A stretch of DNA of 9,455 bases from Methanobacteriota archaeon (GTDB lineage Archaea > Thermoplasmatota > Poseidoniia > Poseidoniales > Thalassarchaeaceae): positions 29,152 to 38,606 of the forward strand of contig PBUX01000036.1 in NCBI GenBank assembly GCA_002728565.1, in the 5' to 3' direction. The notes under the pieces are model-generated. The model was not told the DNA's origin, did not search any database, and saw only the letters and a list, made by a program, of their open reading frames with translations. Positions 1 to 6,522 of the stretch are shown in pieces (the first letter of the stretch is position 1; every line of letters begins with the position of its first letter). The position numbers and the translations under genes are program-made.

Positions 1-2319
1 CCAGAAGGAAGTTACAATGAACAATGATATTGAAGATATTTCTAGGGCCATTGAATCAGACCTGAAAGATACCAAAATTGATAGAACAATCAATCCCAAA
101 CTGGCGAAGGCAGACTTTACCATCCGCTCCATCTTCTCGGATTTAGCCAAGAAAACACCTACGATCACAAAGGCAGAAACTAAGGAAACATTCGACAGAC
201 CAAGTTCTGGCAACGAACTACTTCCTTCCAAAGATAATGATGGAACTCTTCCTGTGGCACTAATCAAAATAGACAGTGCTACGAAAATAATTCCAAGACT
301 GATATTATCGTCTTCATCGGAGTCAAAGAGCACAATAACGGAAATCGATGCACAAAGTAAAGCCAAAAGAGCCTCATCCAAACCATGCCGCCATTGAATC
401 ACAAGAATTACAACTCCTATGGCCCCCATGATCGATTTAGTGCTCCCTTCTCTGTATCCTAGAATCAATGAAGAGATGTGGACAATAGCGAAAATTGAGA
501 GAACAAACAAAATTGTTTGTGCTGTGAAGCCTCCAAATTGTGCTAAGAAAACCGCTGTGGCAATGGGAATCCAAAGACCCAATCCCCAGAGTTTGAGGAT
601 CCCAGAATCCCTGATGGCTGCTGAGAGTTCAGAAGCCCCTAGGAATCCAGAAGCTAGATTTACTCCAGAATCTCCCATTTTTGTATTTACAATTAGTAGA
701 AGAATCAAAGAAACAGATAGATAAACTGCTAGAATTCTTGGATCCAAATAAATCATCGTTCCTGGATCTGAGGCATCATTTGCTATGAACAAGGTCCTAA
801 CTACCTCCTGCAGCATTTCTTCTAACAGCAACCATGACCATGGTAGCAATACAGTCACGCCAGATAGTGAGGCAGACTCCCTTCTGAATGCAAGAATGGA
901 GGTGCAGATATGAAGTCCAGCTAGAAGCGAAAGGAGAAAAGCCCCTCCATCTCCTCCAGATTCAACTGATTTTGCTGGAATAAGAACTACTAGTAATGCT
1001 AAAATTGTAACTGAACCCATCCACAGCACTCTATCAGTCACACTATCTTGGTCACGTAAAATCACAAATCCTGTACTAAGTGCGCCAAGAAATGCGAAAA
1101 TCTCATACGAAGAAAAACCGGATATTTCCTCTAACCTTGCTCCAAACAACAGTATTGGAACTAAGAATGAGGATGAAGCCAGCAGAGGAATTGCTACGCG
1201 TCTCGCTTCTACGCCTCTAACGACTAGATATGATCCACCAAATGCGCCACCTAGAAAAGTGACCATTCCCATCGCATAACCCATGTCTTCTTTGTTGGCA
1301 GCTACTGCCAACACAGCTCCTATCATTCCGAGTGAAATAGAGACCCCCCACAGCCCCGGTCTACCTATTCCAATTGTCTCAAATGCCTTTGAGAACCAGT
1401 TTTCCTCACGAGCGAACCTAGCCGCCATTGAAGCATTCAAAGCCGTAGTAGCCATCAAGAGTAGGAAAAGTAGTAATGGTGAATCTAGAGGTAGAACATG
1501 GAGCTTAGCGATTTCGAACTCGAATGTTATGGCATGCATCCCAATCCACAAATTCGAAGCGGCAATTCCTAAAGATGCTAAATTTCCCGAATTTCGGTTT
1601 ATTGCGATATAATGCAATATCGCACTGGCCAGTAGAATCATCCCAGCTACACCAATTTCACCCAAAACAGAACCAGCAGTAGACCCAATCGCTAGGAGGA
1701 CTAGGGTCGACTGAGCAGCAATTGCGTCCTGATCATATCGGTAAGCGGCGTAAATGTTCAGACATACCAATGTAAGAAGTACAAACCCGAGAGTCCAGTC
1801 AGAGCCAATTAGCTCCCATTGCCTAAGTTCGATCGCTAGGCCATAAAGGACCTTCATTGAAATTATGGCCCAAGTAACGCCGAGAACCCTCATTTCTGGA
1901 TTTGGAATCCACCTCTCGGCAAGTGAAAAACCAAGAATTGCCAGTACCAATAAAGCAATGGTCCCTGTAATCGGGGCAAATGTCATTCCAATTCGAATGC
2001 TAATGCCAGTGTAAACTACTACAAGTGAGACCATCAATATCCAGTTAATGCGCATGTCGCCTCGGGCCGACAAGCTAGTCACGATATCCGAGTCACTAGC
2101 TCTCGAAGTACCTACTGATTTCGAATCACCATCTTCCTCAGTCTTATCATCTGCAAAAGGATCGAATAGATTTCCTATTGCCTCATCTTCCTTTTCATGC
2201 TCCTTCTTTACTTCCGGCTTCTTCTCGTAGCTGAATTCAATGATATCAATACCCGATGATCTCTTAAATTCTCTTTCTCGGATGATCCGATCATCAGACC
2301 CCTCCTCGCTCACACCCAT
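1..2319 (-). CDS. Polytopic membrane protein of unknown function (3' end beyond window)
   Basis: I do not recognise this protein. The frame is open for 773 codons from an ATG at 2319 to the left edge with no stop, so the C-terminus is missing. An in-frame TAG lies 15 nt upstream of the ATG, which limits the start to this codon or a later one. Residues 1-90 are hydrophilic and highly charged, rich in Glu, Asp and Lys (including EKKPEVKKEHEKEDE and FDPFADD), and probably form a cytoplasmic tail. From about residue 92 onward there are roughly 20 or more hydrophobic segments, for example near 92-108, 113-134, 175-192, 279-297, 404-421, 526-545, 600-620 and 647-665, separated by short loops. No signal peptide, nucleotide-binding motif or transporter signature is visible. 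A large multi-helix membrane protein in archaeal surface or lipid biology is plausible but unproven. It is divergent from pckA. Confidence is high that it is coding and membrane-embedded, and low for any function. Confidence 0.88.
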   Translation of the reverse strand, partial: MGVSEEGSDDRIIREREFKRSSGIDIIEFSYEKKPEVKKEHEKEDEAIGNLFDPFADDKTEEDGDSKSVGTSRASDSDIVTSLSARGDMRINWILMVSLVVVYTGISIRIGMTFAPITGTIALLVLAILGFSLAERWIPNPEMRVLGVTWAIISMKVLYGLAIELRQWELIGSDWTLGFVLLTLVCLNIYAAYRYDQDAIAAQSTLVLLAIGSTAGSVLGEIGVAGMILLASAILHYIAINRNSGNLASLGIAASNLWIGMHAITFEFEIAKLHVLPLDSPLLLFLLLMATTALNASMAARFAREENWFSKAFETIGIGRPGLWGVSISLGMIGAVLAVAANKEDMGYAMGMVTFLGGAFGGSYLVVRGVEARRVAIPLLASSSFLVPILLFGARLEEISGFSSYEIFAFLGALSTGFVILRDQDSVTDRVLWMGSVTILALLVVLIPAKSVESGGDGGAFLLSLLAGLHICTSILAFRRESASLSGVTVLLPWSWLLLEEMLQEVVRTLFIANDASDPGTMIYLDPRILAVYLSVSLILLLIVNTKMGDSGVNLASGFLGASELSAAIRDSGILKLWGLGLWIPIATAVFLAQFGGFTAQTILFVLSIFAIVHISSLILGYREGSTKSIMGAIGVVILVIQWRHGLDEALLALLCASISVIVLFDSDEDDNISLGIIFVALSILISATGRVPSLSLEGSSSLPELGLSNVSLVSAFVIVGVFLAKSEKMERMVKSAFASLGLIVLSILVSFRSDSMALEISSISLFIVTSFW

Positions 2320-2337
2320 TGAGACACCATTCTACGC

Positions 2338-2347
2338 ATAATCAAAA
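2338..2347 (-). promoter_or_regulatory. TATA-like element of the membrane-protein gene
   Basis: On the minus strand TTTTGATTAT is centred about 23-24 bp before the ATG at 2319, close to the usual archaeal distance between TATA box and transcription start. There is no Shine-Dalgarno sequence before this ATG, so a leaderless or nearly leaderless transcript fits. This rests on position and AT content only. Confidence 0.35.
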
Positions 2348-2380
2348 CCCCTAACAAACCCTCAACATACCCAAAAAACC
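2348..2380. repeat. Phased C-tracts (G-tracts on the minus strand) in a divergent promoter region
   Basis: On the plus strand four C-runs (4, 3, 3 and 2 bases) start at 2348, 2359, 2370 and 2379, so their spacing is 11, 11 and 9 bp, near one helical turn. The intervening bases are nearly all A, with a few T and C. The first three units look like a degenerate 11-bp direct repeat, CCCCTAACAAA / CCCTCAACATA / CCCAAAAAACC. The minus strand is therefore G/T-rich, directly upstream of the TATA-like element of the membrane-protein gene. It could be a regulator site, a structured G-rich strand, or a chance composition bias. Confidence 0.4.
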
Positions 2381-2420
2381 ATTCGCGACAAATATCGAAA
2401 TTTTTGATTTTTCAATAACG

Positions 2421-2429
2421 GAGATAAAC
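2421..2429 (+). promoter_or_regulatory. Weak candidate promoter element for pckA
   Basis: GAGATAAAC contains an AT-rich core about 35 bp before the TTG start. If it works as a TATA box, transcription would start near 2450 and leave a leader of about 10 nt, just long enough to carry the GGTG at 2452-2455. The AT-rich stretch at 2390-2417 offers alternatives. Nothing TATA-like lies 26 bp upstream of the TTG itself, so a strictly leaderless start is less likely. Confidence 0.2.
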
Positions 2430-2450
2430 CATTACATCTTCGCATAGCAC

Positions 2451-2456
2451 GGGTGG
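2451..2456 (+). promoter_or_regulatory. Weak ribosome binding site deciding the pckA TTG start
   Basis: GGGTGG lies just upstream of TTG 2461. Its GGTG core (2452-2455) can pair with the CACC of an archaeal 16S 3' end, leaving a 5-nt spacer, the same spacing seen at maeB. The site is weak, but an in-frame TAA at 2458-2460 rules out any earlier start and there is no nearby in-frame ATG. Confidence 0.35.
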
Positions 2457-2460
2457 ATAA

Positions 2461-4068
2461 TTGCAACGACACTCCCGCGATTCCATCCATGATCTGACTT
2501 CTCATGGTATTTCTCCCGAAGGAAAGGTACACTGGAATCTAGGTTGGGAGGAATTGCATTCTACAGCGGTCGAGCTCGGAGAAGCTAAATTGACTTCACA
2601 TGGAGTTCTTTTAGCAACAACCGGGGAACGTACAGGTCGCTCACCCAATGATAGATTCATAGTCGACGAGCCAGGTTTAGCTGAGGAAGTTTGGTGGGGG
2701 GATGTAAACAAGTCAACAAATCCGCAAACATTTGAAAAGCTGCTTGTTCAAGTGACCGATCATCTAAATAAATCTCCAAATTTATTTGTAAAAGATGCAT
2801 ATTGCGGAGCAGACTCCAATCATCGCATGCCCGTCCGTCTTGTTTCAGAGAAGGCATGGCATGCAGCATTCATGCACAACATGTTTGTCAGGGCTAGCGA
2901 AAAAGAACTCTCCTCGCATGTGCCAGAATTCACGATACTCCATGCTCCTGAGCTGCGAGTCCCTCCTAAGGAGTTCGGCATCAACTCGGAGGTTTTCGTT
3001 ATTCTCGCTCTGGATAGAGGATTGGTGATAATCGGCGGGACACACTATGCAGGAGAAATAAAAAAGGCAATTTTCACAATTATGAATCACATTCTACCAA
3101 TAGAAGGTCTACTACCAATGCACTGTTCGGCGAATACCGATGGCCAGAATTCTGCATTATTTTTCGGACTATCAGGAACGGGGAAGACGACGCTTTCCGC
3201 CGATCAAAATAGGGCCCTTGTTGGAGATGACGAACATGGTTGGTCCGATCAAGGCGTGTTTAATTTTGAAGGGGGATGCTACGCTAAGCTAATTGGGTTA
3301 TCTAAGCATGATGAACCAGCAATATATGAAACCACGAAGATTCCAGGATCAATTCTCGAAAATGTGGTTCTAAACGCCGACGGGACTCCCGATTTTGACA
3401 ATGGCTCGTTAACTCAGAATACCAGGGGTTCATACCCGATTAATTTCATCGAGAATAGAACTGATGACTCCATGGCGGGGCATCCCAAGGACGTCGTCTT
3501 CCTTACATGTGATGCATTTGGTGTTCTTCCTCCACTTTCTAGATTAACTCCTGATCAAGCTGCCTACCATTTTATCTCCGGATATACAGCTAAGGTAGCT
3601 GGAACCGAAATAGGGGTTAAGGAGCCACAAGCCACATTTTCAACATGCTTCGGGGCCCCATTTATGCCGCGTCATCCTAGTGTTTACGCAAACTTGCTAT
3701 CGGAGAAGATTCAGAAGCATGATGCAAAGTGCTGGCTAATCAACACTGGATGGGTGGCTGGAGGTTATGGCGAGAGTAGTCGAATCAAAATTAAGTGGAC
3801 CAGGGCATTACTTAATTCAGCCCTAAGAGGGGATCTCGATAGCGTGGTTTTCGTCGATGATGAAAGATTTGGTTTCTCAATTCCAACAACTTGCGAAGGT
3901 GTTCCCGATGAGATACTACAACCTAGGCAAACTTGGCATGACAAAGTTAGATATGACAACGTTGCGAACTTGCTAGCCCAAATGTTCATTGAGAATTTTG
4001 AGCAATACGAATCTGAGTGCGACCCAGAGGTAGCAGATTCGGGACCAAGCCCGATTTTCTCTAGCTGA
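2461..4068 (+). CDS. pckA: Phosphoenolpyruvate carboxykinase (ATP)
   Basis: This 535-residue cytosolic enzyme converts oxaloacetate and ATP to PEP, CO2 and ADP, the first committed step of gluconeogenesis from TCA intermediates. The length matches the ATP-type family (E. coli about 540). Visible family motifs, in order: TGRSP at 58-62 with the substrate-binding Arg60; GGTHYAGEIKK at 192-202 with Tyr196 and the metal-site lysine; His221 in MHCSAN; the P-loop GLSGTGKT at 236-243; the kinase-2 stretch GDDEHGW at 255-261 with the metal-binding aspartate; NFEGGCYAK at 268-276; NTR at 320-322; DAFGVLPP at 351-358; and NTGW at 428-431. All key residues I can align to E. coli PckA are present. The start is a TTG because TAA directly precedes it, and the N-terminus still aligns with bacterial homologues. 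The 3' end overlaps convergent maeB by 8 bp. The well-known archaeal enzymes of Thermococcales are GTP-type, so an ATP-type enzyme here may reflect old transfer. Confidence 0.97.
   Translation: MQRHSRDSIHDLTSHGISPEGKVHWNLGWEELHSTAVELGEAKLTSHGVLLATTGERTGRSPNDRFIVDEPGLAEEVWWGDVNKSTNPQTFEKLLVQVTDHLNKSPNLFVKDAYCGADSNHRMPVRLVSEKAWHAAFMHNMFVRASEKELSSHVPEFTILHAPELRVPPKEFGINSEVFVILALDRGLVIIGGTHYAGEIKKAIFTIMNHILPIEGLLPMHCSANTDGQNSALFFGLSGTGKTTLSADQNRALVGDDEHGWSDQGVFNFEGGCYAKLIGLSKHDEPAIYETTKIPGSILENVVLNADGTPDFDNGSLTQNTRGSYPINFIENRTDDSMAGHPKDVVFLTCDAFGVLPPLSRLTPDQAAYHFISGYTAKVAGTEIGVKEPQATFSTCFGAPFMPRHPSVYANLLSEKIQKHDAKCWLINTGWVAGGYGESSRIKIKWTRALLNSALRGDLDSVVFVDDERFGFSIPTTCEGVPDEILQPRQTWHDKVRYDNVANLLAQMFIENFEQYESECDPEVADSGPSPIFSS
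4061..4068. other. Convergent 3' overlap of pckA and maeB
   Basis: The pckA stop TGA is at 4066-4068 and the maeB stop TAG, read on the minus strand, is at 4063-4061, so the coding ends overlap by 8 bp. Neither strand shows a strong T-tract terminator just past its stop. Only a short TTTT (4055-4058) is visible inside the end of pckA. Transcripts therefore probably run into the opposite gene. Confidence 0.9.
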
Positions 4069-6346
4069 GCGTCTCCTTAGAATGACGTTGGGCGTCTACG
4101 GCGCATATGGCCGCCATATGAACCACTTCTCTGACGCTGTCCCTTCTCTGAAGGACATGAGCCGGCTTTGAAAGCCCCTCCAGAATGGGACCAGTCATCT
4201 CAGCACCGGCTATTCTCTGTAACAATTTGTATGCAATATTGGCAGATGCTAGATTGGGACAGATAAGCACGTTAGCCGGTCCCTTGAAGTTCATGAATGG
4301 GTAGTCTTCTTGTATTTCATCAATCAAAGCGGTATCCGCTTGCATTGGCCCATCAATAATCAGCTCCGGCTCAATTTCATTGACTATTGCAATCGCTTCC
4401 TCGATCCTATCTGTCCGCAGCTCCGCCGAAGTCCCAAAGTTCGAGAAGGAAAGCATTGCAACCTTCGGTGAAACACCGAATCTCCTTGCCACCTTTGCAG
4501 TTTGAATTGCTATCTCAGCCAGAGTCCTTGCATCGGGATAGATGTTAATTGTAGCATCCCCTATGAACATCAACCTGTTATTTACCGTCATCATGTACAT
4601 TCCAACAATCCTGTGTGATTCTGGCTTAGGTCCAATCACCTGCAGGCAAGGTTTGACAATGTCAGGATACTGGTGAGAAACACCTCCAAGATAGCCATCT
4701 GCATCTCCCATTCTGACCATCATTGGAGCGAAATATGTGGTAGAATTCAACTGGCGAATAGCATCTTCTTTCGAAAGTCCTCTACGGCCTCTGAGTCTGT
4801 GCATTTCATCTGCATATTCCCCCCTAATTCTAGAATCGTATCTTACGTCAATCATCTCACATTCGAAATCTAGGCCCAATTCCTCCTTTACTGCATCAAT
4901 ACGCTCTATTTCACCCAGAAGAATTGGCTCACAAACCCCCTCGGAAATGCACTGATATGCTGCTTTGACAATCGTGGGGTCTTCTCCTTCTGAGAACACG
5001 ATTCTCTTCATTTCTTTCTTAGCCTGGTTAATCACTCCCCTCATTATTGACCTAGTTAGGCCCAATCTGGCTTCCAGTTCATCCCTATATTCGTCAATAT
5101 CGAAGTCGTCCTTGCCGACTCTAGCTACTCCTTCGTTAACCGCGGCTTGAGCAACGCCACTAGCCTCCCAGATTAGCACTCTAGCATCAAAGGGCTTTGG
5201 AATTAGGTATTCTGGTCCAAACATCATCTGCTCACCACCATAAGCAGCAAGAACATCGTCAGGCACTGCTTCCTTGGCTAGTTGAGAAAGTGCCTTTGTT
5301 GCAGCCATCTTCATTCCTTCAGTAATCTCCTTTGCGCCAACATCAAGAGCCCCTCTGAAAATGTAAGGGAATCCTAGAACATTGTTTATCTGATTGGGGT
5401 AATCCGACCTACCAGTCGCAATAATGGCATCATCCCTAACCTTCCTTACATCTTCGGGCATGATTTCAGGATCCGGATTAGCCAATGCAAAAATAAGCGG
5501 ATTTTCCGCCATCTTCTCGACCATCTTCGATGTAACCAAACCTCCTTTGGATAGTCCAAGGAATACGTCTGCACCCACAAGAGCATCTCCAATGTTACCA
5601 TCATCTATGCTTCTGGCAAATTCTGACTTGTACTCGTTCAGTTCTCCTTTACTCTCTCTAGACTTAGTCAGAATTCCCTTTGAGTCGACCATTACCAGAT
5701 TATCTCGTTTCACACCCAGACTGATGTAATGTTTGGCACATGAAATTGCTGACGCTCCAGCACCCAGAATTACTACCTTTACCTTGCCAATATCCTTCTT
5801 TGCAACTTCAACCCCGTTCAGGAGAGCTGCACCTGAGATTATCGCAGTTCCGTGCTGATCATCATGCATTACTGGAATCTCAAGCTCCTCAACAAGCCTT
5901 TTCTCGATTTCAAAGCATTCTGGGGCTTTGATGTCTTCAAGATTAATTCCGCCAAAGGTCGGAGCAATCGCCTTAACAGCCTCGACGAAACCATCCACCC
6001 CAACTCTGTCTATCTCTATGTCAAAAACATCGATATCTGCGAATGCCTTGAAAAGAAGCCCTTTCCCCTCCATCACGGGTTTGCTTGCCAATGCGCCAAT
6101 ATCCCCTAACCCTAGAACTGCCGTCCCATTACTGATCACTCCGACAAGGTTTCCCTTTGATGTGTATTTGTAGACATCATCCGGGTCTTCTTGAATCTCT
6201 TTGCAGGGGAATGCCACACCGGGGGAGTATGCCAATGAGAGGTCCCTCTGGGTTCTATGCGGCTTGGTTGGAGAAATTGTCACCTTTCCAGGGGGGCTTG
6301 AAGCGTGGTATTCCAGTGAATCCTCCCGCAGCCTCTTGTTGTCCAT
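4061..6346 (-). CDS. maeB: MaeB-type malic enzyme with fused phosphotransacetylase-like domain
   Basis: This 761-residue cytosolic enzyme oxidatively decarboxylates malate to pyruvate, making NAD(P)H. It aligns along its length with E. coli MaeB (759 residues). The malic enzyme part (about 1-430) shows AYSPGVA with Tyr40, EGKG with the likely catalytic Lys95, the metal-binding NLEDIKAPECF (135-145), HDDQHGT (161-167), the dinucleotide fold GAGASA (195-200) ending in Asp221, and ALANPDPEI and TGRSDYPNQ(I)NN. The C-terminal part (about 445-761) is phosphotransacetylase-like, with SNFGTS (635-640), DGPMQADTAL and ANVLICPNLASANIAYKLLQ (691-710). In MaeB proteins this domain is known as an acetyl-CoA-responsive regulatory domain. 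Here PNL replaces the PDL of active Pta enzymes, as in E. coli MaeB. I chose ATG 6346 because MDNKRLREDSLEYHA aligns with the E. coli N-terminus and GAGGTGAT precedes it. A GTG at 6373 would add nine residues. NAD versus NADP preference cannot be read safely. Confidence 0.96.
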   Translation of the reverse strand: MDNKRLREDSLEYHASSPPGKVTISPTKPHRTQRDLSLAYSPGVAFPCKEIQEDPDDVYKYTSKGNLVGVISNGTAVLGLGDIGALASKPVMEGKGLLFKAFADIDVFDIEIDRVGVDGFVEAVKAIAPTFGGINLEDIKAPECFEIEKRLVEELEIPVMHDDQHGTAIISGAALLNGVEVAKKDIGKVKVVILGAGASAISCAKHYISLGVKRDNLVMVDSKGILTKSRESKGELNEYKSEFARSIDDGNIGDALVGADVFLGLSKGGLVTSKMVEKMAENPLIFALANPDPEIMPEDVRKVRDDAIIATGRSDYPNQINNVLGFPYIFRGALDVGAKEITEGMKMAATKALSQLAKEAVPDDVLAAYGGEQMMFGPEYLIPKPFDARVLIWEASGVAQAAVNEGVARVGKDDFDIDEYRDELEARLGLTRSIMRGVINQAKKEMKRIVFSEGEDPTIVKAAYQCISEGVCEPILLGEIERIDAVKEELGLDFECEMIDVRYDSRIRGEYADEMHRLRGRRGLSKEDAIRQLNSTTYFAPMMVRMGDADGYLGGVSHQYPDIVKPCLQVIGPKPESHRIVGMYMMTVNNRLMFIGDATINIYPDARTLAEIAIQTAKVARRFGVSPKVAMLSFSNFGTSAELRTDRIEEAIAIVNEIEPELIIDGPMQADTALIDEIQEDYPFMNFKGPANVLICPNLASANIAYKLLQRIAGAEMTGPILEGLSKPAHVLQRRDSVREVVHMAAICAVDAQRHSKETLS

Positions 6347-6349
6347 CAC

Positions 6350-6357
6350 ATCACCTC
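6350..6357 (-). promoter_or_regulatory. Strong ribosome binding site of maeB
   Basis: GAGGTGAT on the minus strand is fully complementary to the ATCACCTC at the 3' end of archaeal 16S rRNA. The GAGGTG core ends 5 nt before the ATG at 6346. It is the clearest Shine-Dalgarno in the window and decides the start. Confidence 0.75.
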
Positions 6358-6375
6358 GGGTGCTTCGGAACACCC
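6358..6375 (-). promoter_or_regulatory. Leader hairpin abutting the maeB ribosome binding site
   Basis: On the minus strand GGGTGTTCCGAAGCACCC is a near-palindrome. GGGTG pairs perfectly with CACCC, followed by a U-G and a U-A pair toward the middle. Its last base directly touches the GAGGTGAT site. It could be a protein-binding operator, a translational control element or a start-site shield. If translation began at the GTG 6373, the same bases would be coding. Confidence 0.4.
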
Positions 6376-6377
6376 AT

Positions 6378-6382
6378 CTCCT
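6378..6382 (-). promoter_or_regulatory. Second ribosome binding site, for an alternative maeB GTG start at 6373
   Basis: AGGAG on the minus strand stands 4 nt before an in-frame GTG (6373-6371) that would add MFRSTRGDV to MaeB. The extension does not match the family N-terminus, so it is likely a minor or unused start, but the spacing is good enough to record. Confidence 0.3.
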
Positions 6383-6419
6383 ATGATGCTATCCGATAGA
6401 AATTTGCAAAATTATCAGC

Positions 6420-6430
6420 CATAATAATTC
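6420..6430 (-). promoter_or_regulatory. Candidate TATA element of maeB
   Basis: GAATTATTATG on the minus strand would place transcription start near 6400 and give a leader of about 50 nt that contains the hairpin and both ribosome binding sites. A second AT-rich element, ATAATTTT at about 6408-6415, is an equal alternative. The remaining gap up to 6490 is AT-rich with T-runs and shows no gene. Confidence 0.3.
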
Positions 6431-6490
6431 AGATTAGTGTTTTTTCTCTAATTTTTCACCATGAGCAAAAAATAGACTTAGACCCATACG

Positions 6491-6501
6491 TTTCATAAAT
6501 T
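6491..6501 (+). promoter_or_regulatory. TATA box of the beta-propeller gene
   Basis: TTTCATAAATT is centred about 26-27 bp before the GTG at 6523, the canonical archaeal TATA-to-start distance. No Shine-Dalgarno lies upstream of this GTG, and stop codons TAA and TAG sit in frame at 6514-6519. Together this points to a leaderless transcript beginning at or beside the GTG. Confidence 0.5.
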
Positions 6502-6522
6502 CCACAACGAGCGTAATAGTTT

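Noticed and set aside
17..724. Two plus-strand open frames of 126 and 101 codons
   Set aside because: They lie wholly opposite the membrane-protein gene, whose minus-strand frame is far longer and has clear transmembrane composition. Their translations are low-complexity and Ser/Thr/Lys-rich.
1283..2230. Plus-strand open frames inside the membrane-protein gene
   Set aside because: They are antisense shadows without ribosome binding sites or recognisable domains.
2320..2460. A small RNA gene between the first two genes
   Set aside because: The gap is only 141 bases, AT- and C-tract-rich, without a stable stem or terminator. Promoter function explains it better.
4673..6399. Several plus-strand open frames opposite maeB
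   Set aside because: The minus-strand MaeB frame is intact and conserved throughout. The plus-strand peptides resemble reversed codon shadows.
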